From: Hydrogenophaga sp.
Lineage (GTDB): Bacteria; Pseudomonadota; Gammaproteobacteria; Burkholderiales; Burkholderiaceae_C
Length of the DNA: 15,974 bases
Assembly: GCA_018335615.1 (NCBI GenBank)
Contig: JAGXRS010000015.1
Coordinates: 1 to 15,974 of the forward strand
Direction: 5' to 3'
A program made the translations under genes and the position numbers. This document shows, one piece after another, positions 1 through 7,607 of this stretch. The notes under the pieces were generated by a model that saw nothing but the letters and a program-made list of their open reading frames with translations, was not told where the DNA came from and ran no database searches. Every line of letters starts with the position of its first letter. The stretch's first letter is position 1.

Positions 1-122
1 GGGGTGTCGGCTGGACCGCCCGGACCAGATGCGGCCGGTCGGTGGGGGCCGTTGCCCGCCGCCGATCCACGCCAGGGTGTGTGGCCTCATTCAACGTTCT
101 GGCGCGCTCGTGCGTCCGGAAT

Positions 123-156
123 TTGTCACACAAACGTCACCGTGTCGTTCAATAAT
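123..156 (+). promoter_or_regulatory. Putative Pho box and -10 of the ppk1 promoter
   Basis: Two 7-bp direct repeats are separated by 4 bp: TTGTCAC (123-129), ACAA, ACGTCAC (134-140). This matches the architecture of the PhoB-binding Pho box (7-bp repeats on an 11-bp period, consensus half-site CTGTCAY). A -10-like AATAAT (5 of 6 matches to TATAAT) starts at 151, 10 nt after the box. That is the spacing expected when PhoB replaces a -35 element, and it equals the spacing at the pstS promoter in this window. Transcription would begin near 163, giving a leader of about 65 nt to the ATG at 228. The repeats are seen directly; PhoB control is inferred. Confidence 0.65.
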
Positions 157-227
157 GGACTCAAGAGGTGCAGCCGCGCTGCCGGTCGGCGGGATCGGTG
201 GCAGCAAGCGCCCGATCATTGGAATTC

Positions 228-2309
228 ATGAGCGCCCCTGCACACCACCGACTGCATTTTCTGGATCGCGACCACAGCATCCTCGCCTTCAATGAGCGTG
301 TGCTGGACTGGGCCCGGCGCGCCGATGTCCCCCTGCTGGAGCGCCTGCGCTACCTCTGCATCGTGTCGAGCAACCTCGACGAGTTTTTCGAGGTTCGCAT
401 GGCGCCCCACCTGGCGGCGCGCAAGGCCAACGAACAGCGGGGGCCCGTCACCGCGGAAACCCACGACCGTGTCTCGGCGAAGGTGCATGCCCTGGTGGCA
501 CAGCAGTACGCCATTTACAACGACGAAGTGCTGCCCCTGCTGGAGAAGAAGGGCATCAAGCTGGTGAACCACGGCGAGCGCAACCCGCGCCAGCGCCGCT
601 GGGTGAAAGAGTTCTTTGTGCGCGAGGTGCAACCCCTGCTGATGCCGGTGGGCCTGGACCCGGCGCACCCGTTCCCGCAGGTGGCCAACAAGTCGCTGAA
701 CTTCATCGTGCGGCTGACCGGCAAGGATGCCTTTGGCCGCGAGAACGAAATCGCGATTGTGAAAGTGCCGCGCATCCTGCCGCGTTTCTTCCGCATGCCG
801 CCCATCAAAGGCTCGAAGCAGACGCACTTCGTGTCGATTTCCAGCCTCATCCGCTCGCACCTGGCCGACCTGTTTCCAGGCCGGCAGGTGACCGAGTTTT
901 CGCAGTTCCGGGTCACCCGGCACTCCGATCTGGCGGTGGACGAGGAAGAGGTGAAGAACCTGCGCACCGCGCTGCGCAAGGGCTTGCAGCAGCGCCACTA
1001 TGGCGAGGCCCTGCGGCTGGAGGTGTCGGCCGGCACCTCCGAGTACCTGGCGAACTTCCTGCTGGCGCAGTTTGCCTTGCCCGAAGCGGCGCTCTACCGT
1101 GTGCCGGGGCCGGTGAACCTGGTGCGCCTGAACCAGCTGATCGACCAGGTGGACGCGCCGGCCCTGCGCTTTGAGGGCTACAAGGCTGGCTGGCCGCTGC
1201 AGCTCACGCCCGGGCAGTCGTACTTCGACCGGCTGCAACGGGGTGACGTGCTGATCCACCAGCCCTACGAGAGTTTTGACGCCGTGCTGGCCTTTCTGCG
1301 CGAAGCGGTGGAAGACCCCGACGTGCTGGCGATCAAGCAAACCATCTACCGCACCGGCGCCAAGTCCGAGCTGATGAACCTGCTGCGCGAAGCGGTGCGC
1401 CGCGGCAAGGAAGTGACGGCGGTGGTGGAGCTGAAGGCGCGCTTCGACGAAGAGGCCAACATCAACTACGCCGAGCACCTCGAATCGGTGGGTGCGCAGG
1501 TGGTGTACGGCGTGGTGGGGCTCAAGACGCACGCCAAGATGCTGCTGGTGACGCGGCGGGAAAACGGCAGCCTGCGCCGCTACGCGCACCTGTCCACGGG
1601 CAACTACAATCCCGGCACGGCCCGGCTCTACACCGACCTGAGCTACCTCACGGCCGACGATGCCCTCACCGCCGACCTGGACCAGATTTTTCTGCATCTG
1701 GCGAGCCAGAACCGCCTGCCCCGGCTGAACAAGGTGGTGATGGCGCCGTTCCACCTGCACCGGGCCATGCTCGAAAAGGTGGAAGCAGCGGGGACGGCGG
1801 CCAAGGCAGGCCAGTCAGCCCGCATCGTGCTCAAGATGAACGCGCTCACCGACGAGCCACTGGCCCGCGCGCTGGCGCACGCGTCGCAGGCGGGGGTGTC
1901 GATCGACCTCATCGTGCGGGGGGCCTGCATCCTGCCCGCGCAGGTGCCGGGCGTCACCGAGAACGTGCGCATCCGCTCGGTGATCGGGCGCTTGCTCGAA
2001 CATTCGCGGGTCTGCTATTTCCAGGTCAACGGACAGGAAGATTTGTGGCTCAGCAGTGCCGACTGGATGAACCGCAACATGCTGCGGCGTGTGGAACTGG
2101 CCTGGCCGGTCACCGACCCGGTCTTGCGCCAGCGCGTCATCGACGAGTGCCTGAACGCCTACCTGAACGACACCCGGGACGCCTGGCTGCTGCAGCCCGA
2201 CGGGCACTATGTGCGCGCCGCCGGCCTTGGAGCGGGCAAGACCCGGGCAGCGCTGCATTCGGCCCAGGCGAGCCTGATGGCACGCTATGGCAGCAAGGCC
2301 ACCGACTAG
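228..2309 (+). CDS. ppk1: Polyphosphate kinase 1
   Basis: This 693-residue protein has the usual length and layout of PPK1, which reversibly polymerises the gamma-phosphate of ATP into inorganic polyphosphate. The N-terminal part carries the family signature SSNLDEFFEVRMA. The C-terminal catalytic half carries LKTHAKM and YAHLSTGNYN. With the start at 228 the two key histidines fall at residues 435 and 454, the same numbers as the autophosphorylated and assisting histidines of E. coli Ppk. An in-frame ATG at 168 exists, but it would lie about 5 nt from the predicted transcription start, and the extra 20 residues do not resemble the family; I therefore chose 228, although its ribosome binding site is weak. 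A sixA-like gene follows 13 nt after the stop, probably in the same transcript. A Pho box upstream suggests induction by phosphate starvation. Confidence 0.96.
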   Translation: MSAPAHHRLHFLDRDHSILAFNERVLDWARRADVPLLERLRYLCIVSSNLDEFFEVRMAPHLAARKANEQRGPVTAETHDRVSAKVHALVAQQYAIYNDEVLPLLEKKGIKLVNHGERNPRQRRWVKEFFVREVQPLLMPVGLDPAHPFPQVANKSLNFIVRLTGKDAFGRENEIAIVKVPRILPRFFRMPPIKGSKQTHFVSISSLIRSHLADLFPGRQVTEFSQFRVTRHSDLAVDEEEVKNLRTALRKGLQQRHYGEALRLEVSAGTSEYLANFLLAQFALPEAALYRVPGPVNLVRLNQLIDQVDAPALRFEGYKAGWPLQLTPGQSYFDRLQRGDVLIHQPYESFDAVLAFLREAVEDPDVLAIKQTIYRTGAKSELMNLLREAVRRGKEVTAVVELKARFDEEANINYAEHLESVGAQVVYGVVGLKTHAKMLLVTRRENGSLRRYAHLSTGNYNPGTARLYTDLSYLTADDALTADLDQIFLHLASQNRLPRLNKVVMAPFHLHRAMLEKVEAAGTAAKAGQSARIVLKMNALTDEPLARALAHASQAGVSIDLIVRGACILPAQVPGVTENVRIRSVIGRLLEHSRVCYFQVNGQEDLWLSSADWMNRNMLRRVELAWPVTDPVLRQRVIDECLNAYLNDTRDAWLLQPDGHYVRAAGLGAGKTRAALHSAQASLMARYGSKATD

Positions 2310-2322
2310 CGCAAAGACCGGT

Positions 2323-2805
2323 ATGGACCTCATCATCTGGCGCCATGCCGAGGCGCACGAGCACCCCGAACCCCTGCAGGGGCGTCCCGGCGATCCACTG
2401 GACCTGGTGCGCCGCCTCACACCGCGGGGCGAGAAGCAGGCCGCTCGCATGGCCGCCTGGCTGGACCGCCAGCTGCCCGAGAGCACGCGGGTGTTCGCCA
2501 GCCAGGCCCAGCGCGCGGACCAGACCGTACAGGCGCTGGGGCGGCGCTACCGGTATCGCGATGAACTGCTGCCCGGCCGCCACGCCCTGCCGCTGCTGGA
2601 CCTGGCGCAGTGGCCCCATGCCCGTTCACCCGTGCTGCTCGTGGGCCATCAGCCTACTCTGGGGCAGCTCATGGCCCATCTGCTGGGCCTGTCCGCGCAA
2701 GAGTGCCCGGTGAAAAAAGGCGCTGTGTGGTGGCTGCGTTACCGTGAACGCGACGGCAAGCCGCAGGCGGTGGTGGTGACGGTGCAAACGCCCGAGATGT
2801 TGTAG
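2323..2805 (+). CDS. sixA: SixA-like phosphohistidine phosphatase (histidine phosphatase superfamily)
   Basis: This 160-residue protein is a small member of the histidine phosphatase (phosphoglycerate mutase-like) superfamily. The catalytic RH motif is at the N-terminus (IIWRHAEA, nucleophile His8). The conserved Arg64 lies in ASQAQRADQT, and the second active-site histidine is His109 in LLVGHQPTLG. Length and motif spacing fit SixA, which removes phosphate from phosphohistidine in phosphorelay proteins. An upstream in-frame ATG at 2287 lies inside ppk1 and would add 12 residues before the universal start of the fold, so 2323 is preferred. It is separated from ppk1 by 13 nt and converges on ppx with only 14 nt between the stops. 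The in vivo substrate cannot be read from sequence. PPK1 itself forms a phosphohistidine intermediate, so the pairing is suggestive but unproven. Confidence 0.88.
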   Translation: MDLIIWRHAEAHEHPEPLQGRPGDPLDLVRRLTPRGEKQAARMAAWLDRQLPESTRVFASQAQRADQTVQALGRRYRYRDELLPGRHALPLLDLAQWPHARSPVLLVGHQPTLGQLMAHLLGLSAQECPVKKGAVWWLRYRERDGKPQAVVVTVQTPEML

Positions 2806-2819
2806 GGCAGGGCGGGCAT

Positions 2820-4304
2820 TCAGCGCACGTCGGCGGTGAATTTCCAGGCGGTCTTCTGCCAGGCCAGCACCTCTTCGCCGAGCAGCCAGGCCGACTGCGG
2901 ATAGCGTTTGGCCCAGCCCGGGTTGGTGCTGAGCTTGAACGCGCCGGCCTTGAAGCTCAGCTTGACCGATTCGTGCTCCGGCATCTGACGCGCGTGACAC
3001 AGCAGCACCGCCAGGCGCAGGCACATCAGCTGCTTGGCGAACAGTTCGTCTTCCAGCGACTGTTCGAGCTTGCGCAGCTTGCCCCGCTGGCCCAACACCA
3101 GCTGGCTCATGCGGTGCAGTTCGGAGAAAGAAAAACCCGGGGCGTCCACGTTGTCGAGGATGTAGGCACCGTGGTGGTACGAGCGCTCGTGTGAAATGTG
3201 CGTGCCGATCTCGTGCAGGCGCGCAGCCCAGGCGAGTTTCTGGGAGTAGGGCTCGCTGTGGGCGTCCACCGCGGCAATCTGTGAGAAGAGGGCGGTGCTC
3301 ACGCTGCTCACCCGCTGCGCCTGCGCTTCGTCGGCCGAGAAGCGGGCGGCCAGCCAGCGCACCGTGCGCTCGCGCACGTCGCCACCGTCGGTGTCGCGGT
3401 CGATCAGGTCGTACAGCGCTCCCTGGCGCAGCGCGCCCTGTGCTGGCACCAGTTGCTGGATGTCGAACAGGTCAACAATGGCGCGCAGCACACTCACACC
3501 GCCCGCCAGCACCGGGCGGCGGTCTTCCTTCAGCCCTTCCAGCCTGATCTGGTCCGCCTGCCCGATCTGGATCAGGCGATCCACCAGCCAGTCCAGGCCG
3601 GAGCGGGTCACCACGCCGGAAGCCCAGCCGTTGGCGGCCAGCACGTCGGCCACCGCGCTCACGGTGCCCGACGAGCCGTAGGCCACGGTCCATTCCGAGG
3701 GCGGGAAGCTGTCCAGTGCCTGGTCGAGCACCGCCTTGGCGGCCACCTCGGCGGTGCGAAAGGCCGCTGCCGTGAGCTGGCCTTTGGGGAAGTAACGGGT
3801 GGACCAGGCCACGCTGCCGAGCCGGTACGACTCCATGTTGTGGGCCGTGTAGCCCTGGCCCAGGATCATTTCGGTCGAGCGCCCGCCAATGTCCACCACC
3901 AGGCGTTTTTCGTCGGATTGCGGCAACAGGCGCGAGACGCCCTGGTAGATCAGGCGGGCCTCTTCCTGCCCGGACACCACCTCGATCGCGAAACCCAGAA
4001 TGCTCTGGGCGCGCTTGAGGAAAACGTCCCGGTTGTTGGCGTCGCGCAGTGTCTGGGTCGCCACCGCGCGCACCTGTTGCCGCTTGAAGCCGTGCAGGCG
4101 CTCGGCAAAGCGGGCCAGGCATTCCCAGCCGCGCTCCATGGCGGCCTGGCTGAGGTTCTTGTTTTCATCGAGGCCGTTGCCCTGGCGCACGGTCTCTTTG
4201 AGGTATTCGATGCGTTCGATGTGACCGGAATGAAAGCGGCCGATTTCCAGCCGGAAGCTGTTGGAGCCGAGGTCGATCGCCGCCAGGAGGGTGCCGTTGT
4301 GCAT
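2820..4304 (-). CDS. ppx: Exopolyphosphatase of the Ppx/GppA family
   Basis: This 494-residue protein matches the Ppx/GppA phosphatases, which release orthophosphate from the ends of polyphosphate (Ppx) or hydrolyse pppGpp (GppA). The N-terminal actin-like ATPase fold shows AAIDLGSNSFRLEIG, then ATQTLRDANNRD, the catalytic-glutamate region VSGQEEARLIYQGV, the phosphate loop VVDIGGRSTEM and YGSSGTVSAVADV. The C-terminal third is an HD-like helical domain with WAARLHEIGTHISHERSYHH. The usual loop is DIGGGSTE, so the third glycine is Arg here. Start 4304 is chosen because family homology begins there; the frame stays open to 4460, but that extension is not conserved-looking and reaches the pstS promoter. 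It is convergent with sixA and divergent from pstS. The ppk1 neighbourhood favours polyphosphate as substrate, though pppGpp activity cannot be excluded. Confidence 0.93.
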   Translation of the reverse strand: MHNGTLLAAIDLGSNSFRLEIGRFHSGHIERIEYLKETVRQGNGLDENKNLSQAAMERGWECLARFAERLHGFKRQQVRAVATQTLRDANNRDVFLKRAQSILGFAIEVVSGQEEARLIYQGVSRLLPQSDEKRLVVDIGGRSTEMILGQGYTAHNMESYRLGSVAWSTRYFPKGQLTAAAFRTAEVAAKAVLDQALDSFPPSEWTVAYGSSGTVSAVADVLAANGWASGVVTRSGLDWLVDRLIQIGQADQIRLEGLKEDRRPVLAGGVSVLRAIVDLFDIQQLVPAQGALRQGALYDLIDRDTDGGDVRERTVRWLAARFSADEAQAQRVSSVSTALFSQIAAVDAHSEPYSQKLAWAARLHEIGTHISHERSYHHGAYILDNVDAPGFSFSELHRMSQLVLGQRGKLRKLEQSLEDELFAKQLMCLRLAVLLCHARQMPEHESVKLSFKAGAFKLSTNPGWAKRYPQSAWLLGEEVLAWQKTAWKFTADVR

Positions 4305-4435
4305 GGGTGTGGCCGGCCATGCGGGTAGCGGGCCGGCGGGGTCGGTTCTGTGAAGTTGCCGGATTGTGACGCATCCGGCCCGTGGCGGGTCTGACAGCAA
4401 CGCCCTTGGGTGGGAGCTCCGTGACAGAACGGTGT

Positions 4436-4469
4436 GTGTCACACGGCTGTCACACAGCATCCCTAGAGT
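4436..4469 (+). promoter_or_regulatory. Putative Pho box and -10 of the pst-pho operon
   Basis: Direct repeats GTGTCAC (4436-4442) and CTGTCAC (4447-4453) are separated by ACGG, a 7-4-7 Pho box. A -10-like TAGAGT starts at 4464, 10 nt downstream, exactly as at ppk1. Transcription would begin near 4476, leaving about 34 nt before the pstS ATG. The sequence GTGTGAC is also repeated with an 11-bp period on the opposite strand, because GTGTGTCACAC is nearly palindromic. Two further single half-site-like words on the - strand (complement of 4421-4427 and 4391-4397) lie toward ppx, but they are 30 bp apart and out of phase. Confidence 0.75.
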
Positions 4470-4509
4470 CCGTTCTGTTGTTTCACTTCATTACCAGCCA
4501 AGGAACTCC

Positions 4510-5544
4510 ATGAACAGCAAACGTAGCCTTCTCAAGACCGTCGCCGCCGCCGCATTCGCCACCGTGGCCATGGGCTCGGCCTTTGCCGCCGACATCACGG
4601 GGGCTGGCGCCACGTTCCCATTCCCCATCTATGCCAAGTGGGCCGAGGGCTACAAAGCGGCCACGGGCACCGGCCTCAACTACCAGTCCATCGGTTCTTC
4701 CGGCGGCATCCGCCAGATCCGCGCCAAGACCGTGGCCTTCGGTGCCACCGACGCGCCGGTGAAGGGTGAAGAACTCGACCGCGACGGCATGGTCCAGTTC
4801 CCCGCCATCATCGGTGGCACCGTGCCGGTGTTCAACGTGCCCGGTTTCGGCAAGGGCGAATTGCGCGTGACCGGTCCGGTGCTGGCCGACATGTTCATGG
4901 GCAGGATCAGCAAATGGAACGATCCCAAGCTGGCCGCCTTGAACCCCGGCAAGAGCCTGCCCGATCTGACCATCACCGTCGTGCACCGCGCCGACGGTTC
5001 GGGTACCACCTTCAACTGGACCGACTACCTGTCCACCGTCAGCAAGGACTGGCTGGACACCGTCGGCCGGGGTGCTGCCGTCAAATGGCCGGCCCCCACC
5101 TCGGTGGGCGGCAAGGGCAACGAAGGGGTCGCGGCGAACGTGACCCGTACCCGGGGTGGCCTGGGTTATGTGGAGTACGCGTATGCCAAGCGCAACAACA
5201 TCGCCGTGATGGCGCTGCAGAACAAGGATGGCAACTTCGTGATGCCGGGCGACGACACCTTCGCGGCGGCGGCCGCCGGTGCCGACTGGTTCAGCGTACC
5301 CGGCATGGGCTTGTCCATCGTCAACCAGCCGGGCGCCCAGGCCTACCCGGTGACCACCGCCTCGTTCATCCTGATGTACAAAAACCCCGCCAACAAGGCC
5401 GAAAGCGTCGAGGTGCTGAAGTTCTTTGACTGGGCGTTCAAGAACGGCAAGCAGATGGCGCTGGACCTGGACTATGTGCCCCTGCCGGACGCGCTGACCA
5501 GCCAGATCCGCCAGCGCGTCTGGTCGCAGATCAACAACAAGTGA
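4510..5544 (+). CDS. pstS: Phosphate-binding periplasmic protein PstS
   Basis: This 344-residue protein is the periplasmic solute-binding component of the high-affinity PstSCAB phosphate importer. It begins with a classic signal peptide: basic n-region MNSKR, an alanine-rich core and a likely cleavage after residue 26 (GSAFA/ADITG). Mature-protein signatures are GAGATFPFPIYAKW, IGSSGGIRQI and FGATDAP, plus the phosphate-contacting HRADGSGTTFNWTDYL. Start 4510 is supported by AAGGAA at 4500-4505 and by the signal peptide; an upstream in-frame ATG at 4366 would place 48 unrelated residues before it. It is the first gene of the operon, directly behind a Pho box. Strong induction under phosphate limitation is expected from the family. 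Confidence 0.97.
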   Translation: MNSKRSLLKTVAAAAFATVAMGSAFAADITGAGATFPFPIYAKWAEGYKAATGTGLNYQSIGSSGGIRQIRAKTVAFGATDAPVKGEELDRDGMVQFPAIIGGTVPVFNVPGFGKGELRVTGPVLADMFMGRISKWNDPKLAALNPGKSLPDLTITVVHRADGSGTTFNWTDYLSTVSKDWLDTVGRGAAVKWPAPTSVGGKGNEGVAANVTRTRGGLGYVEYAYAKRNNIAVMALQNKDGNFVMPGDDTFAAAAAGADWFSVPGMGLSIVNQPGAQAYPVTTASFILMYKNPANKAESVEVLKFFDWAFKNGKQMALDLDYVPLPDALTSQIRQRVWSQINNK

Positions 5545-5605
5545 GGCCCAGGGAGCACAGGCTGAGACCTGGCAGAACCCCGAGCCCGGCCTGACACGGC
5601 CCTGC

Positions 5606-5636
5606 GCCACCGGCGCCCCGATGGGTGACCGGTGGC
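5606..5636. promoter_or_regulatory. Stem-loop in the pstS-pstC intergenic space
   Basis: GCCACCGG (5606-5613) and CCGGTGGC (5629-5636) are perfect 8-bp inverted repeats around a 15-nt loop. An extra inner CCC/GGG pairing is possible (5617-5619 with 5623-5625). It lies 61 nt after the pstS stop in a 129-nt spacer, the longest gap in the operon. A run of seven T follows at 5657-5663, about 20 nt away, too far for a textbook intrinsic terminator. A role as a partial terminator, or as a 3' stabiliser keeping pstS mRNA more abundant than the rest, is inferred. Confidence 0.5.
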
Positions 5637-5673
5637 CATTTCATGTCTTCCTCCTGTTTTTTTGGGAGATCGT

Positions 5674-6681
5674 ATGCAAGTCACCGCGACCATGAACCCC
5701 AACCAGACCGCTGCCAACGCCACCGATCAACCCAGTGCATCCATGGTGGGTGTGGCCCGGCGCCAGCGCCTGCAAGACATGGTCTTCCACCGGCTGACCC
5801 AGTTTTTCTCGCTGCTGGTGCTGGTGGCGCTGGTCGGCATCATCGTCTCGCTGTTCATCAACGCATGGCCGACCTTCGCCAAGTTTGGTGCGCACTTCCT
5901 CTGGTACGTGGAGTGGGACATCATCAACGAGGAGTTTGGCGCGGCCATTGCCATTGCCGGCACCGTGATGAGCGCGGGCCTGGCGCTGGTGCTGGCCGTT
6001 CCGCTGGCGTTCGGCATTGCGGTGTTCCTGACCGAAACCTGTCCCGTGTGGCTGCGCCGCCCGTTGGGCACGGCCATTGAACTGCTGGCTGCCGTGCCAT
6101 CGATCATCTACGGCATGTTCGGCCTGTTCGTGTTCGCGCCGCTCTACGCCGACTTTCTGCAGGTGCCCTTGCAATCCGTGCTGGGTGGCCTGCCCCTGGT
6201 GGGCTGGCTGTTCGGGGGCGCCACCAACGGCCTGGGCATTCTGGCCGCCGGCTTCATCCTGGCGTTCATGATCCTGCCCTTCATCGCGGCGGTGATGCGC
6301 GACGTGTTCGAGATCACGCCGCCCATCCTGCGGGAATCGGCCTACGGTCTGGGCTGCACCACCTGGGAAGTGGTGCGCCAGGTGGTGCTCCCCTACACGC
6401 AGAAAGGCGTCATCGGCGGCATCATGCTCGGCCTGGGCCGTGCACTGGGCGAAACCATGGCCGTCACCTTCGTGATCGGCAATGCCAACCGCATGCCCAC
6501 CTCGCTGTTTTCACCCGGCACCTCGATTGCTTCCACGCTGGCCAACGAGTTTGGCGAAGCAGAAGGCCTGCATTTCAACACCCTGTTCGCCCTGGGTTTC
6601 CTGCTGTTCTGCATCACCTTCGTGGTGCTGGCATTGGCCAAGTGGATGACCGTGCGCGTCGAGAAGGCCAAGGGCACCTGA
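5674..6681 (+). CDS. pstC: Phosphate ABC transporter permease PstC
   Basis: This 335-residue inner-membrane protein is one of the two permeases that form the phosphate channel. About six hydrophobic segments are visible, starting with FFSLLVLVALVGIIVSLF and ending with FLLFCITFVVLALA. The cytoplasmic EAA loop that contacts PstB is present (RESAYGLGCTTWEVVRQVVL), followed by GRALGETMAV. A cytoplasmic N-terminal tail of about 45 residues precedes the first helix. The start at 5674 has GGGAG at 5664-5668, a good spacing; an in-frame ATG at 5632 would lie in the hairpin spacer and lacks a binding site. A large loop between helices, LYADFLQVPLQSVLGGLPLVG, is typical of PstC rather than PstA. pstA follows 43 nt later. 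Confidence 0.95.
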   Translation: MQVTATMNPNQTAANATDQPSASMVGVARRQRLQDMVFHRLTQFFSLLVLVALVGIIVSLFINAWPTFAKFGAHFLWYVEWDIINEEFGAAIAIAGTVMSAGLALVLAVPLAFGIAVFLTETCPVWLRRPLGTAIELLAAVPSIIYGMFGLFVFAPLYADFLQVPLQSVLGGLPLVGWLFGGATNGLGILAAGFILAFMILPFIAAVMRDVFEITPPILRESAYGLGCTTWEVVRQVVLPYTQKGVIGGIMLGLGRALGETMAVTFVIGNANRMPTSLFSPGTSIASTLANEFGEAEGLHFNTLFALGFLLFCITFVVLALAKWMTVRVEKAKGT

Positions 6682-6724
6682 CGCGCCACCGCCGACTTTT
6701 CTGGATTCTTCAAAGAGCAACACC

Positions 6725-7582
6725 ATGCAAATGGACACTTCCCCTCTGTACCGCCGCCGTCGCCGGACCAACCTGATGGGCCTGGCGCTGTCCATGGGCG
6801 CCATGGTGCTGGGACTGATCGCCCTGTTTTCGATCCTGATCGTGCTGTTCTCCAACGGTCTGGCGGCGCTCGAACCCAGTCTGTTCACCCAGGACACCCC
6901 TGCACCCGGTTCGGAAGGCGGGGGCCTGCGCAACGCCATCGTCGGCAGCGTGATGATCGTGGGGCTGGCGGTGCTGGTCTCCACGCCGGTGGGCATTCTG
7001 GCCGGGGTGTACCTGTCCGAGTACGGTGACACCAGCAAGACCGCCGAATTCACCCGTTTCGTGACCGACATCATGCTGTCGGCCCCTTCCATCGTGCTGG
7101 GTCTGTTCGTCTACGCGATCGCGGTGGCCACGGTGGGCAATTTTTCCGGTTACGCCGGGAGCCTGGCGCTGTCCCTGATCGCGATTCCCGTGGTCATGCG
7201 CACCACCGAAAACATGCTGCGCCTGGTGCCCGGCAGCCTGCGCGAAGCCGCGTTCGCGCTGGGTGCGCCGCGCTGGAAGGTTTCGACGATGGTGAGCCTT
7301 CGGGCGGCCAAGAGCGGTGTCATCACCGGCTTGCTGCTGGCCGTGGCGCGTATCAGCGGCGAAACCGCGCCGCTGCTGTTCACCGCCTTGAACAACCAGT
7401 TCTTCAGCACCAACATGGGGGCACCCATGGCCAACCTGCCGGTGGTGATCTTTCAGTTTGCGATGAGCCCTTACGACAACTGGATCAACCTGGCCTGGGG
7501 CGGTGCGCTGCTCATCACCCTGACCGTGCTGGTCCTGAACATCCTGGCCCGCGTCTTCTTCCGCGAAAAAGTGCGTGCCTGA
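6725..7582 (+). CDS. pstA: Phosphate ABC transporter permease PstA
   Basis: This 285-residue inner-membrane protein is the second permease of the phosphate importer and pairs with PstC. A basic N-terminus (YRRRRRTN) precedes the first membrane helix, consistent with a cytoplasmic start. About six hydrophobic segments follow. The EAA loop is LREAAFALGAPRWKVSTMV, followed by ARISGETAPLLFTALNNQF, a PstA-type signature. A purine-rich AAAGAG lies upstream of the ATG at 6725; a second in-frame ATG at 6731 cannot be excluded. The stop lies 25 nt before the preferred pstB start, so coupling of translation is likely. Confidence 0.95.
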   Translation: MQMDTSPLYRRRRRTNLMGLALSMGAMVLGLIALFSILIVLFSNGLAALEPSLFTQDTPAPGSEGGGLRNAIVGSVMIVGLAVLVSTPVGILAGVYLSEYGDTSKTAEFTRFVTDIMLSAPSIVLGLFVYAIAVATVGNFSGYAGSLALSLIAIPVVMRTTENMLRLVPGSLREAAFALGAPRWKVSTMVSLRAAKSGVITGLLLAVARISGETAPLLFTALNNQFFSTNMGAPMANLPVVIFQFAMSPYDNWINLAWGGALLITLTVLVLNILARVFFREKVRA

Positions 7583-7607
7583 TCCCCACACCGAATCCGA
7601 CTCCACC

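Noticed and set aside
216..1760. A 514-codon open frame on - opposite ppk1
   Set aside because: It is the antisense shadow of a clear ppk1 gene in GC-rich DNA: His/Gln/Val-rich composition, no domain, no ribosome binding site.
4483..5610. A 375-codon open frame on - opposite pstS
   Set aside because: Shadow of pstS; it would cover the pstS start and has glycine/valine/histidine-rich sequence without any domain.
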